Source: NORP181 sp047623555 (GTDB taxonomy: Bacteria; Pseudomonadota; Alphaproteobacteria; Rhodobacterales; Rhodobacteraceae). From it: a DNA stretch of 48,877 nucleotides. The stretch covers positions 1 to 48,877 of the forward strand of contig JBLHMP010000021.1 in the NCBI GenBank assembly GCA_047623555.1. The letters are read 5' to 3'. The notes below the pieces were generated by a model. It was not told the origin of the DNA. It saw only the letters and a list, made by a program, of their open reading frames with translations, and searched no databases. The first letter of the stretch is position 1, and the number at the start of each line of letters is the position of its first letter. Below, piece after piece: positions 33,840-41,688 of the stretch. Made by a program: the position numbers and the translations under genes.

Positions 33840-34170
33840 GTTCATCCTGGCCACGGCCATCATCCTGTTCGTCGCCTTTACGATGGGCTGGTTTGCCAAT
33901 TGGCTGGTGCACCGCTTTAGCCGCGTCAGACAAAGCGATGTGGCCGATCTGGACCGGATGAGCCAGGAACTGCACGAGGCCGAAGAGACCCGCGATCAGG
34001 CGATCACCTATCTGCAGCAACGCGAGGCAGAACTGTCCAATCAGTTGACCCAGACCGAGGCAGAATTGAACGCGACAATGGATGGCCTGCGCGATGCCCG
34101 CCGCGAGGCCGAGGAACTGCGTGTTATAGCCGAGCGTGCCACCGGCGGTTTATCCGATAACGAGACCTAA
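33826..34170 (+). CDS. Small membrane protein with coiled coil
   Basis: A 114-residue protein: one N-terminal transmembrane helix (about 5-28, IEFILATAIILFVAFTMGWFAN) and then a long predicted coiled coil (about 40-105) rich in Glu, Arg, Leu and Ala. It overlaps the OmpA-type gene by 14 bases, so the two are made together and may form an envelope complex. No family name is certain. Confidence 0.75.
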   Translation: MSRIEFILATAIILFVAFTMGWFANWLVHRFSRVRQSDVADLDRMSQELHEAEETRDQAITYLQQREAELSNQLTQTEAELNATMDGLRDARREAEELRVIAERATGGLSDNET

Positions 34171-34355
34171 AGACGACAAGCATTTTTTGGCTGCCTCCTA
34201 CAATGAATTTGATACGTTATTGTTTCTTGCTTTAGCTTGAGAACACTATTTCCCAGACGTGCTTGTGGATTTGAGCCACATGTTCTTGTTGGTATTACCG
34301 GCTAGCTTTGCCATGCCAGCGCCGGTAACATTTGGGCCAATAGGAGAGCGGGAAT

Positions 34356-35113
34356 TTGGGCATAGATTGCGCCACATTCATCCAACTCACTGAGTTTGCA
34401 GGCCGAAATACCAACAGCGGCCGAGGGTTGATGCTCGGGCGACAGAAGTTTCGTTTCGGGATGGGCCGCACCCATTCCAAACGCAACAAATTCGGCCGCC
34501 ATTATCGCCGCGCTTTGGAAAATGCGGGCTTGTCCGTCAAACTCAAAGATCTTGTTCAAGAAGACGGCTACAGCGAATTGATGTTTGAGGGCATGGGCCC
34601 AGGCAAAGTCGAGACCATGGACTATTCGGACTACGGGTTTGCTCCGCAACGCGGCGGAATTTTGCATGACCTAAGCCAGCCGGTTCCCAAAGAGCTGCAC
34701 AATCAATTCGATTTCATTTTCGACGGCGGCACTTTGGAACATGTCTTTAGGATGCTAAAACCCGACGGCTGTTTCATCGGGGTGATCCCGTGAATGGCTG
34801 GCCAGGTCATGGAATGTATGAGTTTTGCCCTGAATTGATCTATTCGTTCTGGGTTCGAAAATGTGGATCTAAAGTGAACAAATGCATCGGCATGAGCGAA
34901 AAACCGGGAAAATACATGAAAGCCATGCCTGACCCTGAGGATCTGACCAGCAGATCAAAAATCGGCCGGAAATTCCTGTTTTGGAGGATTATCCCGCGCG
35001 GCCGTATCTATTTGTATTTCGAGGTCACAAAAAACTCGGACACATTATCAGATGAGATGGTCTATCAGACCAGTTATGTACGCCGCTGGAAAGACACCGA
35101 CAACAACGGCTGA
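34356..35113 (+). pseudogene. Frameshifted SAM-methyltransferase-like gene
   Basis: Two frames that together make one protein. The first (34356-34793, TTG start with AGGAGAG before it) has FDFIFDGGTLEHVF, a motif of class I methyltransferase-like proteins, then RMLKPDGCFIGVIP and a stop. The second frame continues with NGWPGHGMYEFCPELIYSFW, the segment that normally follows. One missing base near 34788 explains the break. Relative to the family as I remember it, about 12 residues also seem missing between LEHVF and RMLKP. The base composition is lower in GC than the neighbours, hinting at transfer. Confidence 0.7.
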
Positions 35114-35124
35114 ATTAGACCGGA

Positions 35125-35568
35125 TTACCAGCGTTTCAGCGCCGCTTCGTCCTCAACCTTGGCCGCGACCCAATCGGCCCCATCTTTGGTGATTTCTTTC
35201 TTCCAGAACGGTGCACGGGATTTCAGATAATCCATCAGGTATTCAGCAGCTTCAAACGCGTCTTTGCGATGCCGCGACGCAGCGGCGACCATCATGATCT
35301 GATCGCCCGCCTGCAACCGACCATAACGATGAATGACCAACACATCGGCCAATGACCACCGCTCTTGTGCCTCAGTCGCGATGGTTTTGAGCGCGCTTTC
35401 GGTCATGCCCGGATAATGTTCAATCTCCATGACATCCAGATTACCGGTCGCCAAGTCCCGCACCACTCCGGTAAAGGTCACAACCGCGCCAGCGCCCTGT
35501 GTTGCCGCGGCAAAACCATTCAGTTCGGCCCCAGGATCAAACGATGCGTCCTGAACGACGATGCGCAT
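35125..35568 (-). CDS. moaE: Molybdopterin synthase catalytic subunit MoaE
   Basis: A 147-residue large subunit of molybdopterin synthase, which adds two sulfurs to cyclic pyranopterin monophosphate using thiocarboxylated MoaD. Motifs: GAGAVVTFTGVVRDLATG, MEIEHYPGMTE, VIHRYGRLQAGD, AASRHRKDAFEAAEYLMDYLKSRAPFWKKE, with the conserved active-site lysines in the last segment. It follows moaD by 4 bases. Confidence 0.94.
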   Translation of the reverse strand: MRIVVQDASFDPGAELNGFAAATQGAGAVVTFTGVVRDLATGNLDVMEIEHYPGMTESALKTIATEAQERWSLADVLVIHRYGRLQAGDQIMMVAAASRHRKDAFEAAEYLMDYLKSRAPFWKKEITKDGADWVAAKVEDEAALKRW

Positions 35569-35572
35569 GATC

Positions 35573-35818
35573 CTAGCCTCCGGTCATCGGTGGAAAAAAT
35601 GCCACTTCGCGTACACCTGACAATGGCGCCTCAAAATTGCTCAGCTCCTGATCCAATGCCACCCGCAACGCGCTAAGATCTGCAAAGGCCACCGCATAAC
35701 GCTCTTCGCGAGCGCAGAGCTCTTTGACCAAATCGGCGACGGTTGCCGCCTTGGTATCGATGCGTTCCCTAGGTAGGCCAATACGTTCGCGTACCCATGC
35801 AAAATATAGCACATCCAT
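35573..35818 (-). CDS. moaD: Molybdopterin synthase sulfur carrier subunit MoaD
   Basis: An 81-residue ubiquitin-like sulfur carrier. It begins MDVLYFAWVRERIGL and ends in the required Gly-Gly (FFPPMTGG), where the thiocarboxylate forms. Its start shares a base with the pgsA stop (TGATG), and moaE follows. The order uvrC-pgsA-moaD-moaE is one I associate with Rhodobacteraceae. Confidence 0.93.
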   Translation of the reverse strand: MDVLYFAWVRERIGLPRERIDTKAATVADLVKELCAREERYAVAFADLSALRVALDQELSNFEAPLSGVREVAFFPPMTGG

Positions 35819-36483
35819 CAGCGCGGCTCCTTTAGGTGCGGGAGCGATTTACGCAGGTAATCCATGCCGGTGATCAATGTCAGCCCAGCCGCAAGCCACA
35901 ACATCCACAGCCCGATACGACCGGTCCAGTTCATCGCCGCCAGTTTCCATTGCAGGTTTTGCAGATCTTCGACGCTCCCGGTCAGGATTTCGTTGATCAA
36001 TTGGTCATCCATGCCAAATGTCGACATGAACCAGTAATGCTCAAAAATGCCCTGTGAAAACAGGATCGCGATGGCAACCATCTGGGCTGTGGTTTTCCAC
36101 TTGGCCAGGGCGGTAACCTTAAGGGTCCCCGCCGTATCGCCCAGATACTCTCGCAAACCAGACACAAACACTTCGCGGAACAAAATGACCGTCGTAGGAA
36201 GCACCAGCCACGGCGACATCGACGAATAGCCAACGATCACCATCAGCGCGATAACCACCATCGCCTTGTCCGCGATCGGGTCCAGCATGGCGCCCAGCTT
36301 GGTTTCCTGTTTCCAGGCACGGGCAAGATAGCCATCAACCCAATCTGTGATCGCCGCCCCGACAAACAACACCAGGGCAAACCAGTCCGCATAAGGGCGC
36401 GGGAAATACAGGAACATCAACGCCAATCCTGGCGCCGCCAAAAGGCGTATCAATGTCAAAGTGTTGGGCACGTTCCAAATCAT
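35818..36483 (-). CDS. pgsA: CDP-diacylglycerol-glycerol-3-phosphate 3-phosphatidyltransferase
   Basis: A 221-residue membrane enzyme that makes phosphatidylglycerophosphate. The CDP-alcohol phosphotransferase signature DGx2ARx8Gx3Dx3D is exact, in DGYLARAWKQETKLGAMLD followed by PIAD (about residues 50-72). It starts WNVPNTLTLIRLLAAPGLAL and has several hydrophobic helices; a stretch of about 30 residues (WFMSTFGMDDQL) is a soluble insertion. It is between uvrC and moaD. Confidence 0.94.
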   Translation of the reverse strand: MIWNVPNTLTLIRLLAAPGLALMFLYFPRPYADWFALVLFVGAAITDWVDGYLARAWKQETKLGAMLDPIADKAMVVIALMVIVGYSSMSPWLVLPTTVILFREVFVSGLREYLGDTAGTLKVTALAKWKTTAQMVAIAILFSQGIFEHYWFMSTFGMDDQLINEILTGSVEDLQNLQWKLAAMNWTGRIGLWMLWLAAGLTLITGMDYLRKSLPHLKEPR

Positions 36484-36583
36484 AAACAGACCTTACAATG
36501 CCGCCCCGCAACATGAAAGCGATTGCGCAAATGATCGGGCTTTTAGGCGGGGCCATGACAACAGGCAGAATTCGCGCGCGCGC

Positions 36584-36619
36584 CAATTTCTTCTCGTCTC
36601 AAATACTTCTGCCAGAGGC
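36584..36619 (+). repeat. Dispersed intergenic element, copy B
   Basis: A 36-base sequence beginning CAATTTCTTCTCGTCTCAAA and ending CCAGAGGC, about four-fifths identical to copy A at 14542-14577. It lies in the 192-base gap between the uvrC stop and the pgsA start. The rest of this gap shows no other feature. Confidence 0.55.
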
Positions 36620-36675
36620 AAACGGGCGCAGCCCGCCCTTAAAAATAGAATCGCGCCGCAGGCGTGGCCTTTGGA

Positions 36676-38553
36676 TCACCCCTTATCGTGGAAAAAATCG
36701 TATATCGATTCCGCGAGCGCATCCGATATGCCATCCACCGCCTTAAGGTCTGCAAGGTCGGCGCGACTGGCTGCTTTGGCAGATCCAAAATGCGCCAGCA
36801 ACGCGCGCTTGCGGGTGGACCCAACGCCGGGCACCTCGTCCAATGGCGTGACTCCAATGGCCTTAGAGCGTTTGGCGCGATGCGTGCCGATGGCAAAACG
36901 ATGCACCTCGTCGCGCATACGCTGGATGAAATACAACACCGGATCGTTGTGGCGCAACGCAAATGGCCGCTGACCGCGACGGTGAAATTCTTCCTTGCCG
37001 GCATCGCGATCCACACCTTTGGCAACACCCACCATCGGAATGTCAGACACCCCGTGCAGCGCCATGATCTCGGCAACCACACTCACCTGCCCTGCGCCGC
37101 CATCAATCAGCAGCAGATCGGGCCACATGCCCTTGGACCGGTCCGGGTCTTCCTTGAGCAGCCGTTTAAACCGTCGTGATAACACCTCTTTCATCATGCC
37201 GAAATCATCACCGGGCGTTAGATCATCGCCCTTGATATTGAACTTGCGATAGCTGTTTTTAACAAACCCTTCGGGCCCCGCCACAATCATCGCGCCCACC
37301 GCATGGGCGCCCTGAATATGCGAGTTGTCATAAACCTCAATGCGTTGCGGAGGCCCGTCCAGATCAAGCGCCTCGGCCAGACCGCGCAGCAAATTCGCCT
37401 GCGTCGCGGTCTCAGACATCCGCCGGGCCAGAGATTCCCGCGCGTTGCGCAACGCGCCTGACACCAGTTCGGCCTTTTCACCCCGTTGTGGTACCAGTAT
37501 TTCAACCTTACGCCCCGCCTTGCCAGACAGGGCGTCGACCATCAGATCGGCGTTCTCGATCTCATCCGACAGGATGATCTGGCGCGGCGGTTCTTTGTTG
37601 TCATAAAACTGGCCCATGAACGCTTCCAGCACCTCGGCCTTACCCACGTCGACGCCGACCCTTGGATAAAAATCACGGTTGCCCCAGTTCTGATTGGCGC
37701 GGATGAAAAACACCTGCACACAGGCCTGCCCACTGTCCAGATGAAGCGCGATCACATCGGCCTCAGACACCGACTTGGGGTTAATGCCCTGTGTCGTCTG
37801 CACTTGCGTCAGCGCGCGAATACGGTCGCGCAGACCTGCGGCGCGCTCAAACTCCATCGCATCGGAAGCTATGGTCATTTGCACAGCCAGTTCTTCCTGC
37901 ACCTTGGTGGACCGCCCCGACAGAAAACGTTCGGCGTCGCGCACGGATTCGCCATATTCGGCCTCGCTGATATACCCGACACAGGGCGCGGCACAGCGTT
38001 TGATCTGATAGAGCAGACAGGGCCGCGTGCGGCTCTCAAACATCGGGTCCGAACAATTACGCAAAAGGAATGCCTTTTGCAGCTGGTTCAGCGTGCGGGT
38101 CACCGCTCCGGCATTGGCGAAGGGGCCAAAATAGGTGCCTTTTTCCTTTTTGGCGCCGCGATGTTTTTTGATCTGCGGAAAGCCATGGTCCCGCGCCACC
38201 AGAATATTGGGGAAGCTTTTGTCGTCGCGCAGCAGCACATTATATTTTGGCTTCAACTGCTTGATCAGGTTCTGTTCCAGCAACAGCGCCTCGGTTTCGG
38301 TGCGCGTGGTCAGAAACATCATCGACGCCGTAGCCTCAATCATCCGGGCAATCCGGCCGCTATGTCCGCCGGGTCGGGAATAGTTCGAAACCCGCGCCCT
38401 CAGGTTGCGCGCCTTGCCCACGTAAAGAACCCGCGCCTGTGAATCCAGCATTCGGTATACACCCGGCGAGCCATCAAGCGTTTTCAGGTAGCCCTGAATC
38501 CGGGCATAGCCGGTAATCGGCGAATCGTCAGACGAGGTGGGCAAAGTATCCAT
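36676..38553 (-). CDS. uvrC: Excinuclease ABC subunit UvrC
   Basis: A 625-residue nuclease that makes both incisions in nucleotide excision repair. Domains in order: GIY-YIG nuclease (GSPGVYRMLDSQARVLYVGKA, about 25-55), a Cys-rich region, UVR domain binding UvrB (MEFERAAGLRDRIRAL), RNase H-like nuclease (RIEVYDNSHIQGAHAVGAMIV and DLLLIDGGAGQV) and C-terminal helix-hairpin-helix (IGVTPLDEVPGVGSTRKRALLAHFGS). The ATG at 38553 is chosen over a TTG at 38604. No Shine-Dalgarno precedes it, and a promoter-like pair would start the transcript almost at the ATG. Confidence 0.95.
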   Translation of the reverse strand: MDTLPTSSDDSPITGYARIQGYLKTLDGSPGVYRMLDSQARVLYVGKARNLRARVSNYSRPGGHSGRIARMIEATASMMFLTTRTETEALLLEQNLIKQLKPKYNVLLRDDKSFPNILVARDHGFPQIKKHRGAKKEKGTYFGPFANAGAVTRTLNQLQKAFLLRNCSDPMFESRTRPCLLYQIKRCAAPCVGYISEAEYGESVRDAERFLSGRSTKVQEELAVQMTIASDAMEFERAAGLRDRIRALTQVQTTQGINPKSVSEADVIALHLDSGQACVQVFFIRANQNWGNRDFYPRVGVDVGKAEVLEAFMGQFYDNKEPPRQIILSDEIENADLMVDALSGKAGRKVEILVPQRGEKAELVSGALRNARESLARRMSETATQANLLRGLAEALDLDGPPQRIEVYDNSHIQGAHAVGAMIVAGPEGFVKNSYRKFNIKGDDLTPGDDFGMMKEVLSRRFKRLLKEDPDRSKGMWPDLLLIDGGAGQVSVVAEIMALHGVSDIPMVGVAKGVDRDAGKEEFHRRGQRPFALRHNDPVLYFIQRMRDEVHRFAIGTHRAKRSKAIGVTPLDEVPGVGSTRKRALLAHFGSAKAASRADLADLKAVDGISDALAESIYDFFHDKG

Positions 38554-38559
38554 AGCTAT

Positions 38560-38588
38560 TAGATATGATTCCTCGGCGCTGCCTGCAA
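38560..38588 (-). promoter_or_regulatory. Candidate uvrC promoter (leaderless)
   Basis: Minus-strand TTGCAG (38588-38583), 17-base spacer, TATCTA (38565-38560). A start about 7 bases after the -10 would fall on or near the A of the uvrC ATG at 38553, implying a leaderless message, consistent with the absent ribosome binding site. Confidence 0.4.
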
Positions 38589-38612
38589 TCTTTGAGCGCC
38601 CCAATCAAGCCT

Positions 38613-38637
38613 AAAAAAATCCACAGTTTCTGTGGAT
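38613..38637 (-). terminator. Intrinsic terminator with embedded DnaA box, upstream of uvrC
   Basis: On the minus strand an 8-bp stem ATCCACAG/CTGTGGAT with an AAA loop is followed by six more T residues, a standard rho-independent layout. It would end transcription from the SDR/antiporter genes before uvrC. The upstream arm extends to a perfect DnaA-box consensus TTATCCACA (38639-38631). Confidence 0.6.
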
Positions 38638-38640
38638 AAG

Positions 38641-38847
38641 TATGGAGATAACTTTCCGTGATCGGCAAATTTCTTTTACATTTTCGACATTTCGCTGGTT
38701 TGCCCAAAAAACAGGCATCCCCACAACCCATTGATTAATAATGATAATTTCATTAAAATCCGCCAACTAGTTGAAAATAAAGACAATTTCGTAACGCTTT
38801 CGTAACGTAAATTAACGCGGTGCAAAACTTATCTCTGCGATGTCGGT
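38641..38847. other. AT-rich gap, no gene seen
   Basis: About 200 bases of distinctly AT-rich DNA between the uvrC leader region and the SDR stop, with runs such as TTAATAATGATAATTTCATT. I find no convincing reading frame, RNA gene or repeat; AT-richness and the adjacent DnaA box are the only notable traits. Confidence 0.5.
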
Positions 38848-39639
38848 TTACTCAACGCCGATAACGTCTGGGGTCTGCCAACCAAGGTGCTGGCCACCAT
38901 CAACACAGAGCAGTTGTCCGGTGACCGCCGGAGCATCCAGAAAATAGCCCAAAGCCGCTGTAATGTCTGAAACATTAGCGCCACGGCCACTGATTGTCGC
39001 TGCCCTTTGGGCTGCGAAATGTGCCTTACTTTGACGCGAGCCGCGCAATGTTGGGCCTGGGCCGATGGCATTGACACGGACCACCGGAGCCAGCGCCTGG
39101 GCCGTAGTCTGGGTCAGTGTCCACAGGCCCAGTTTGGCCAGCGTATAGGTCATGAATTCCGGCGTCAGTTTGCGCACGCGCTGGTCGACCATGTTGATGA
39201 TCAGCCCGGTGGCCAGTGGTTCGCCGACGGCATCCACCTGCGCGATTAATCCTTGCGCTGCCATGGCTTGCGTCAAAACAAACGGCGCGCGCAGGTTGCT
39301 GTCCATATGCCGGTCCCAGCTGTCGCGGGTGGCGCTGTGAATGGTGTCATAGTCAAAGATTGAGGCATTGTTAATCAGGCAGGTGATAGGCCCACCCAGC
39401 GCCTGTACCGCCGCCGGAAACAGCGCCTGCGTCGCGGCCTCGTCCAACAGATCAGCCTGAAGTGTGCTGGCGTTACGACCAAGGGCGCGGATCTCGGCGA
39501 CCACCGCTTCGGCCTCAGTGCGTGAGGTTGCATAATGCACCGCAACGTCAAAGCCGCGCTGTGCCAGATAGATCGCCATTGCGCGTCCCAACCGTTTGGC
39601 GGCTCCGGTAACAAGAGCACGGGGCGTGTGCGGGGCCAT
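38848..39639 (-). CDS. SDR-family oxidoreductase, possibly pteridine reductase (FolM-like)
   Basis: A 263-residue short-chain dehydrogenase. The ATG at 39639 shares a base with the antiporter stop (TGATG) and is preferred over the longer frame. Cofactor motif TGAAKRLGRAMA near the start, CLINNAS, and catalytic YTLAK are present, then VVRVNAIGPGPTLRG. The Lys/Arg after TGAA (KRLG) suggests NADPH use, and the general pattern resembles pteridine reductases and FolM, but substrate assignment is only suggestive. Confidence 0.85.
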   Translation of the reverse strand: MAPHTPRALVTGAAKRLGRAMAIYLAQRGFDVAVHYATSRTEAEAVVAEIRALGRNASTLQADLLDEAATQALFPAAVQALGGPITCLINNASIFDYDTIHSATRDSWDRHMDSNLRAPFVLTQAMAAQGLIAQVDAVGEPLATGLIINMVDQRVRKLTPEFMTYTLAKLGLWTLTQTTAQALAPVVRVNAIGPGPTLRGSRQSKAHFAAQRAATISGRGANVSDITAALGYFLDAPAVTGQLLCVDGGQHLGWQTPDVIGVE

Positions 39640-40589
39640 CAGTGTACCAGCACGACGATGATATAGAGAGCATAGAGGCTGGTCAAAACCACGCCCCAAA
39701 TTCGGGTGATATCGCGGCCCAGAAAGACAAACGGTATCAACAATAGCGACGCGCCCAACATCACCCACAGATCGAACCGCAGGAATTCCGGGTCAACCGG
39801 GATCGGGCCGACCCAAGTGGCGATGCCAATAATCGCCAGAAGGTTGAACATGTTTGAGCCGATGACATTGCCCATCGCCACATCCGCTTGCCGTCGGATC
39901 ACCGCCATAACCGTGGTGGCAAGTTCTGGCAGTGAGGTGCCAACAGCCACCAATGTCAGGCCAATCACCGTATCGCTGACGCCATAGGCATGGGCGATAA
40001 CCGTGGCATTTTCGACAAGAATATTCGCGCCCAGCGGCAGGCCGATCAGACCCAGCACCAGATAGATGCCGAGACGCCAATAGGGCATCGACGGATCGGC
40101 GTCCTCAATGTCTTCCAGGCCATCGGGCTGCCCGGCTTTGCGGTGCTGACGGGCCTCGCGCGCGGCCAGTATCAGCACAAGAGCCAGAGCCGACAGCAGC
40201 AACAGCCCGTCGCCAAAGGTAAAGTCGCCACTAAAGGCCAGCACGATAAACAACACCGTGGCCGCCAGCATGTACAAATAATTCTTACGGGTGTCGCATT
40301 CACTGGTGTGCAGCGTGGCAAGCAGCGCCGGAATACCCAGAACCAGCAGGATATTAGCCGTGTTGGACCCCACAACATTGCCCAGTGCAATGCCCGGTGC
40401 GTTATCTTTGATGGCGCTGATCGCAATCAGCAGTTCCGGGGCTGATGTGCCAAAGGCCACAATGGTCAGGCTAACGATAAACGCGGGCACCCCCAATCGC
40501 AGGCTTAGATTCACCGAGCCTCGTACCAATGCATCCCCTGCCAACAGCAGAATAACCAAGCCAAGACCAGAGAGCGCCCATGGCATCAT
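39639..40589 (-). CDS. Calcium/sodium antiporter (CaCA family, YrbG-like)
   Basis: A 316-residue inner-membrane cation exchanger of about ten helices. The two inverted alpha repeats are clear: VAFGTSAPELLIAISA with GNVVGSNTANILLVLG, and VAVGTSLPELATTVMA with GNVIGSNMFNLLAIIG, which supply the ion-binding acidic residues. A charged cytoplasmic loop (AREARQHRKAGQPDGLEDIE) separates the halves. Its start overlaps the stop of a small zinc-ribbon-like gene by ATGA, and its stop overlaps the SDR start. Confidence 0.93.
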   Translation of the reverse strand: MMPWALSGLGLVILLLAGDALVRGSVNLSLRLGVPAFIVSLTIVAFGTSAPELLIAISAIKDNAPGIALGNVVGSNTANILLVLGIPALLATLHTSECDTRKNYLYMLAATVLFIVLAFSGDFTFGDGLLLLSALALVLILAAREARQHRKAGQPDGLEDIEDADPSMPYWRLGIYLVLGLIGLPLGANILVENATVIAHAYGVSDTVIGLTLVAVGTSLPELATTVMAVIRRQADVAMGNVIGSNMFNLLAIIGIATWVGPIPVDPEFLRFDLWVMLGASLLLIPFVFLGRDITRIWGVVLTSLYALYIIVVLVH

Positions 40590-40756
40590 CGTGTTTTTCC
40601 TTTACCGCAGCCACAGGGGCCTTTGCCGATGCGGTAGCGTCCGCAAGATTTGCATTTGGCCGAAGCCAGATATTTTTGCCCCGGAAATCGCAGTTTTCCG
40701 AATAAGGCCAGAACCGCCATAGCGATGAGGAAAAAAGTGATAAGTTTGAAGATCAA
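40586..40756 (-). CDS. Small membrane protein with zinc-ribbon-like tail (56 aa)
   Basis: A 56-residue frame with a TTG start, in the same frame as and 15 bases beyond the sppA stop. It has a hydrophobic helix (about 3-20, FKLITFFLIAMAVLALFG) and a Cys-rich basic tail KCKSCGRYRIGKGPCGCGKG, with CxxC and CxC pairs able to bind a metal. Its TGA overlaps the antiporter ATG (40586-40589), a coupling that strongly supports translation. TTG is the only good start in frame; GGAA lies about 10 bases before it. Confidence 0.65.
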   Translation of the reverse strand: MIFKLITFFLIAMAVLALFGKLRFPGQKYLASAKCKSCGRYRIGKGPCGCGKGKTR

Positions 40757-40771
40757 ATCAACGGTTCCGCA

Positions 40772-41569
40772 TCACAGGCCGAACCGCGCATAGGCGGCGC
40801 GCTCTTCAATGCCGACAACGGCGTCCTGTACGATTGAGGCTCCGAACCGCGAAAGCATTGACCGGCGCTGACCGTAACGGCGAAACTGTACCTTGTCGCC
40901 ATAGCGGTCCTGCATCAACGGTTTCAGGTGGCCGATACCTTCGATCAGGCCCAGTTCGGTGGCACGTTTGGCCAACCAGATTTCACCGTTAAACAGGTTC
41001 TGTTCGGTGCTGAGTTTATCGCCGCGCCGGTCTTTCACATGGGTAATGAAATTGCCGTGAATGTCTTGCAGCAGTTGTTTCAGGCGGGCCACGTCTTCGG
41101 GGTTTTCCGGCTTGAACGGGTCCAGCATGGATTTGGATTCCCCCGCTGTATAAACCCGCCGGGCCACGCCTTGGCGTTCCAGAAGCACGTCCAGCCCAAA
41201 GCTCGCCGATATCACGCCGATTGAACCAACAACCGAACTGTCATCGGCCCAAATCTCGTCCGCTGCGGCTGCCAACCAATAGCCCCCCGAGGCGGCGACG
41301 TCTTCGACAAATCCAATAACCGGGATCTCAAGCTCATCCGCCAAACGACGAATATGGGCACCAATCAATGACGATTGTACCGGCGATCCACCGGGCGAGT
41401 TGATCTCAAGCGCAACAGCAACGGGCTTGCCTTTGCGAAACGCTTTTTCAAGAACAGGCGCCAATGTGTCGGCGTTAAGGGACCCACGACCGGACATGCC
41501 GATCGCTCCGGACAGGCGCACAACGGCCACCATAGGTTTGGGTTTTCTGAAAGGGAGGTGCAATCTCAT
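40772..41569 (-). CDS. S49 family peptidase (SppA-like)
   Basis: A 265-residue ClpP-fold protease of the signal-peptide-peptidase/SohB group, short form. The catalytic Ser lies in EDVAASGGYWLAAAADEI and the catalytic Lys in TAGESKSMLDPF, with SSVVGSIGVISASFG between. LEINSPGGSPVQSSLI is the oxyanion-side loop. The ATG at 41569 is preferred; the frame continues upstream to a TTG. There is no clear N-terminal transmembrane helix, unlike classical SppA. A small zinc-ribbon-like gene and the antiporter follow. Confidence 0.9.
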   Translation of the reverse strand: MRLHLPFRKPKPMVAVVRLSGAIGMSGRGSLNADTLAPVLEKAFRKGKPVAVALEINSPGGSPVQSSLIGAHIRRLADELEIPVIGFVEDVAASGGYWLAAAADEIWADDSSVVGSIGVISASFGLDVLLERQGVARRVYTAGESKSMLDPFKPENPEDVARLKQLLQDIHGNFITHVKDRRGDKLSTEQNLFNGEIWLAKRATELGLIEGIGHLKPLMQDRYGDKVQFRRYGQRRSMLSRFGASIVQDAVVGIEERAAYARFGL

Positions 41570-41688
41570 GTCAGTGGATGTAGATTGCCCAACCGCGACA
41601 AACAAGGCACGCGGCGAAACTGAACGCCCCAGACCCGGAAAATGCCGCGACGTCCGGCAAATATGCCACGCCCAAAACGCCCTTTAAA

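Noticed and set aside
34851..34870. GGTTCGAAA as a tRNA T-loop
   Set aside because: No acceptor or anticodon stems can be built around it, and it lies inside the methyltransferase-like pseudogene.
37486..38442. 318-residue plus-strand frame opposite uvrC
   Set aside because: Antisense of uvrC with no family motif; codon bias of the opposite strand explains its length.
38560..38847. AT-rich region with a DnaA box as a replication origin
   Set aside because: Only one perfect box is present, it is half of a terminator stem, and there is no dnaA, parA or other origin-linked gene nearby.
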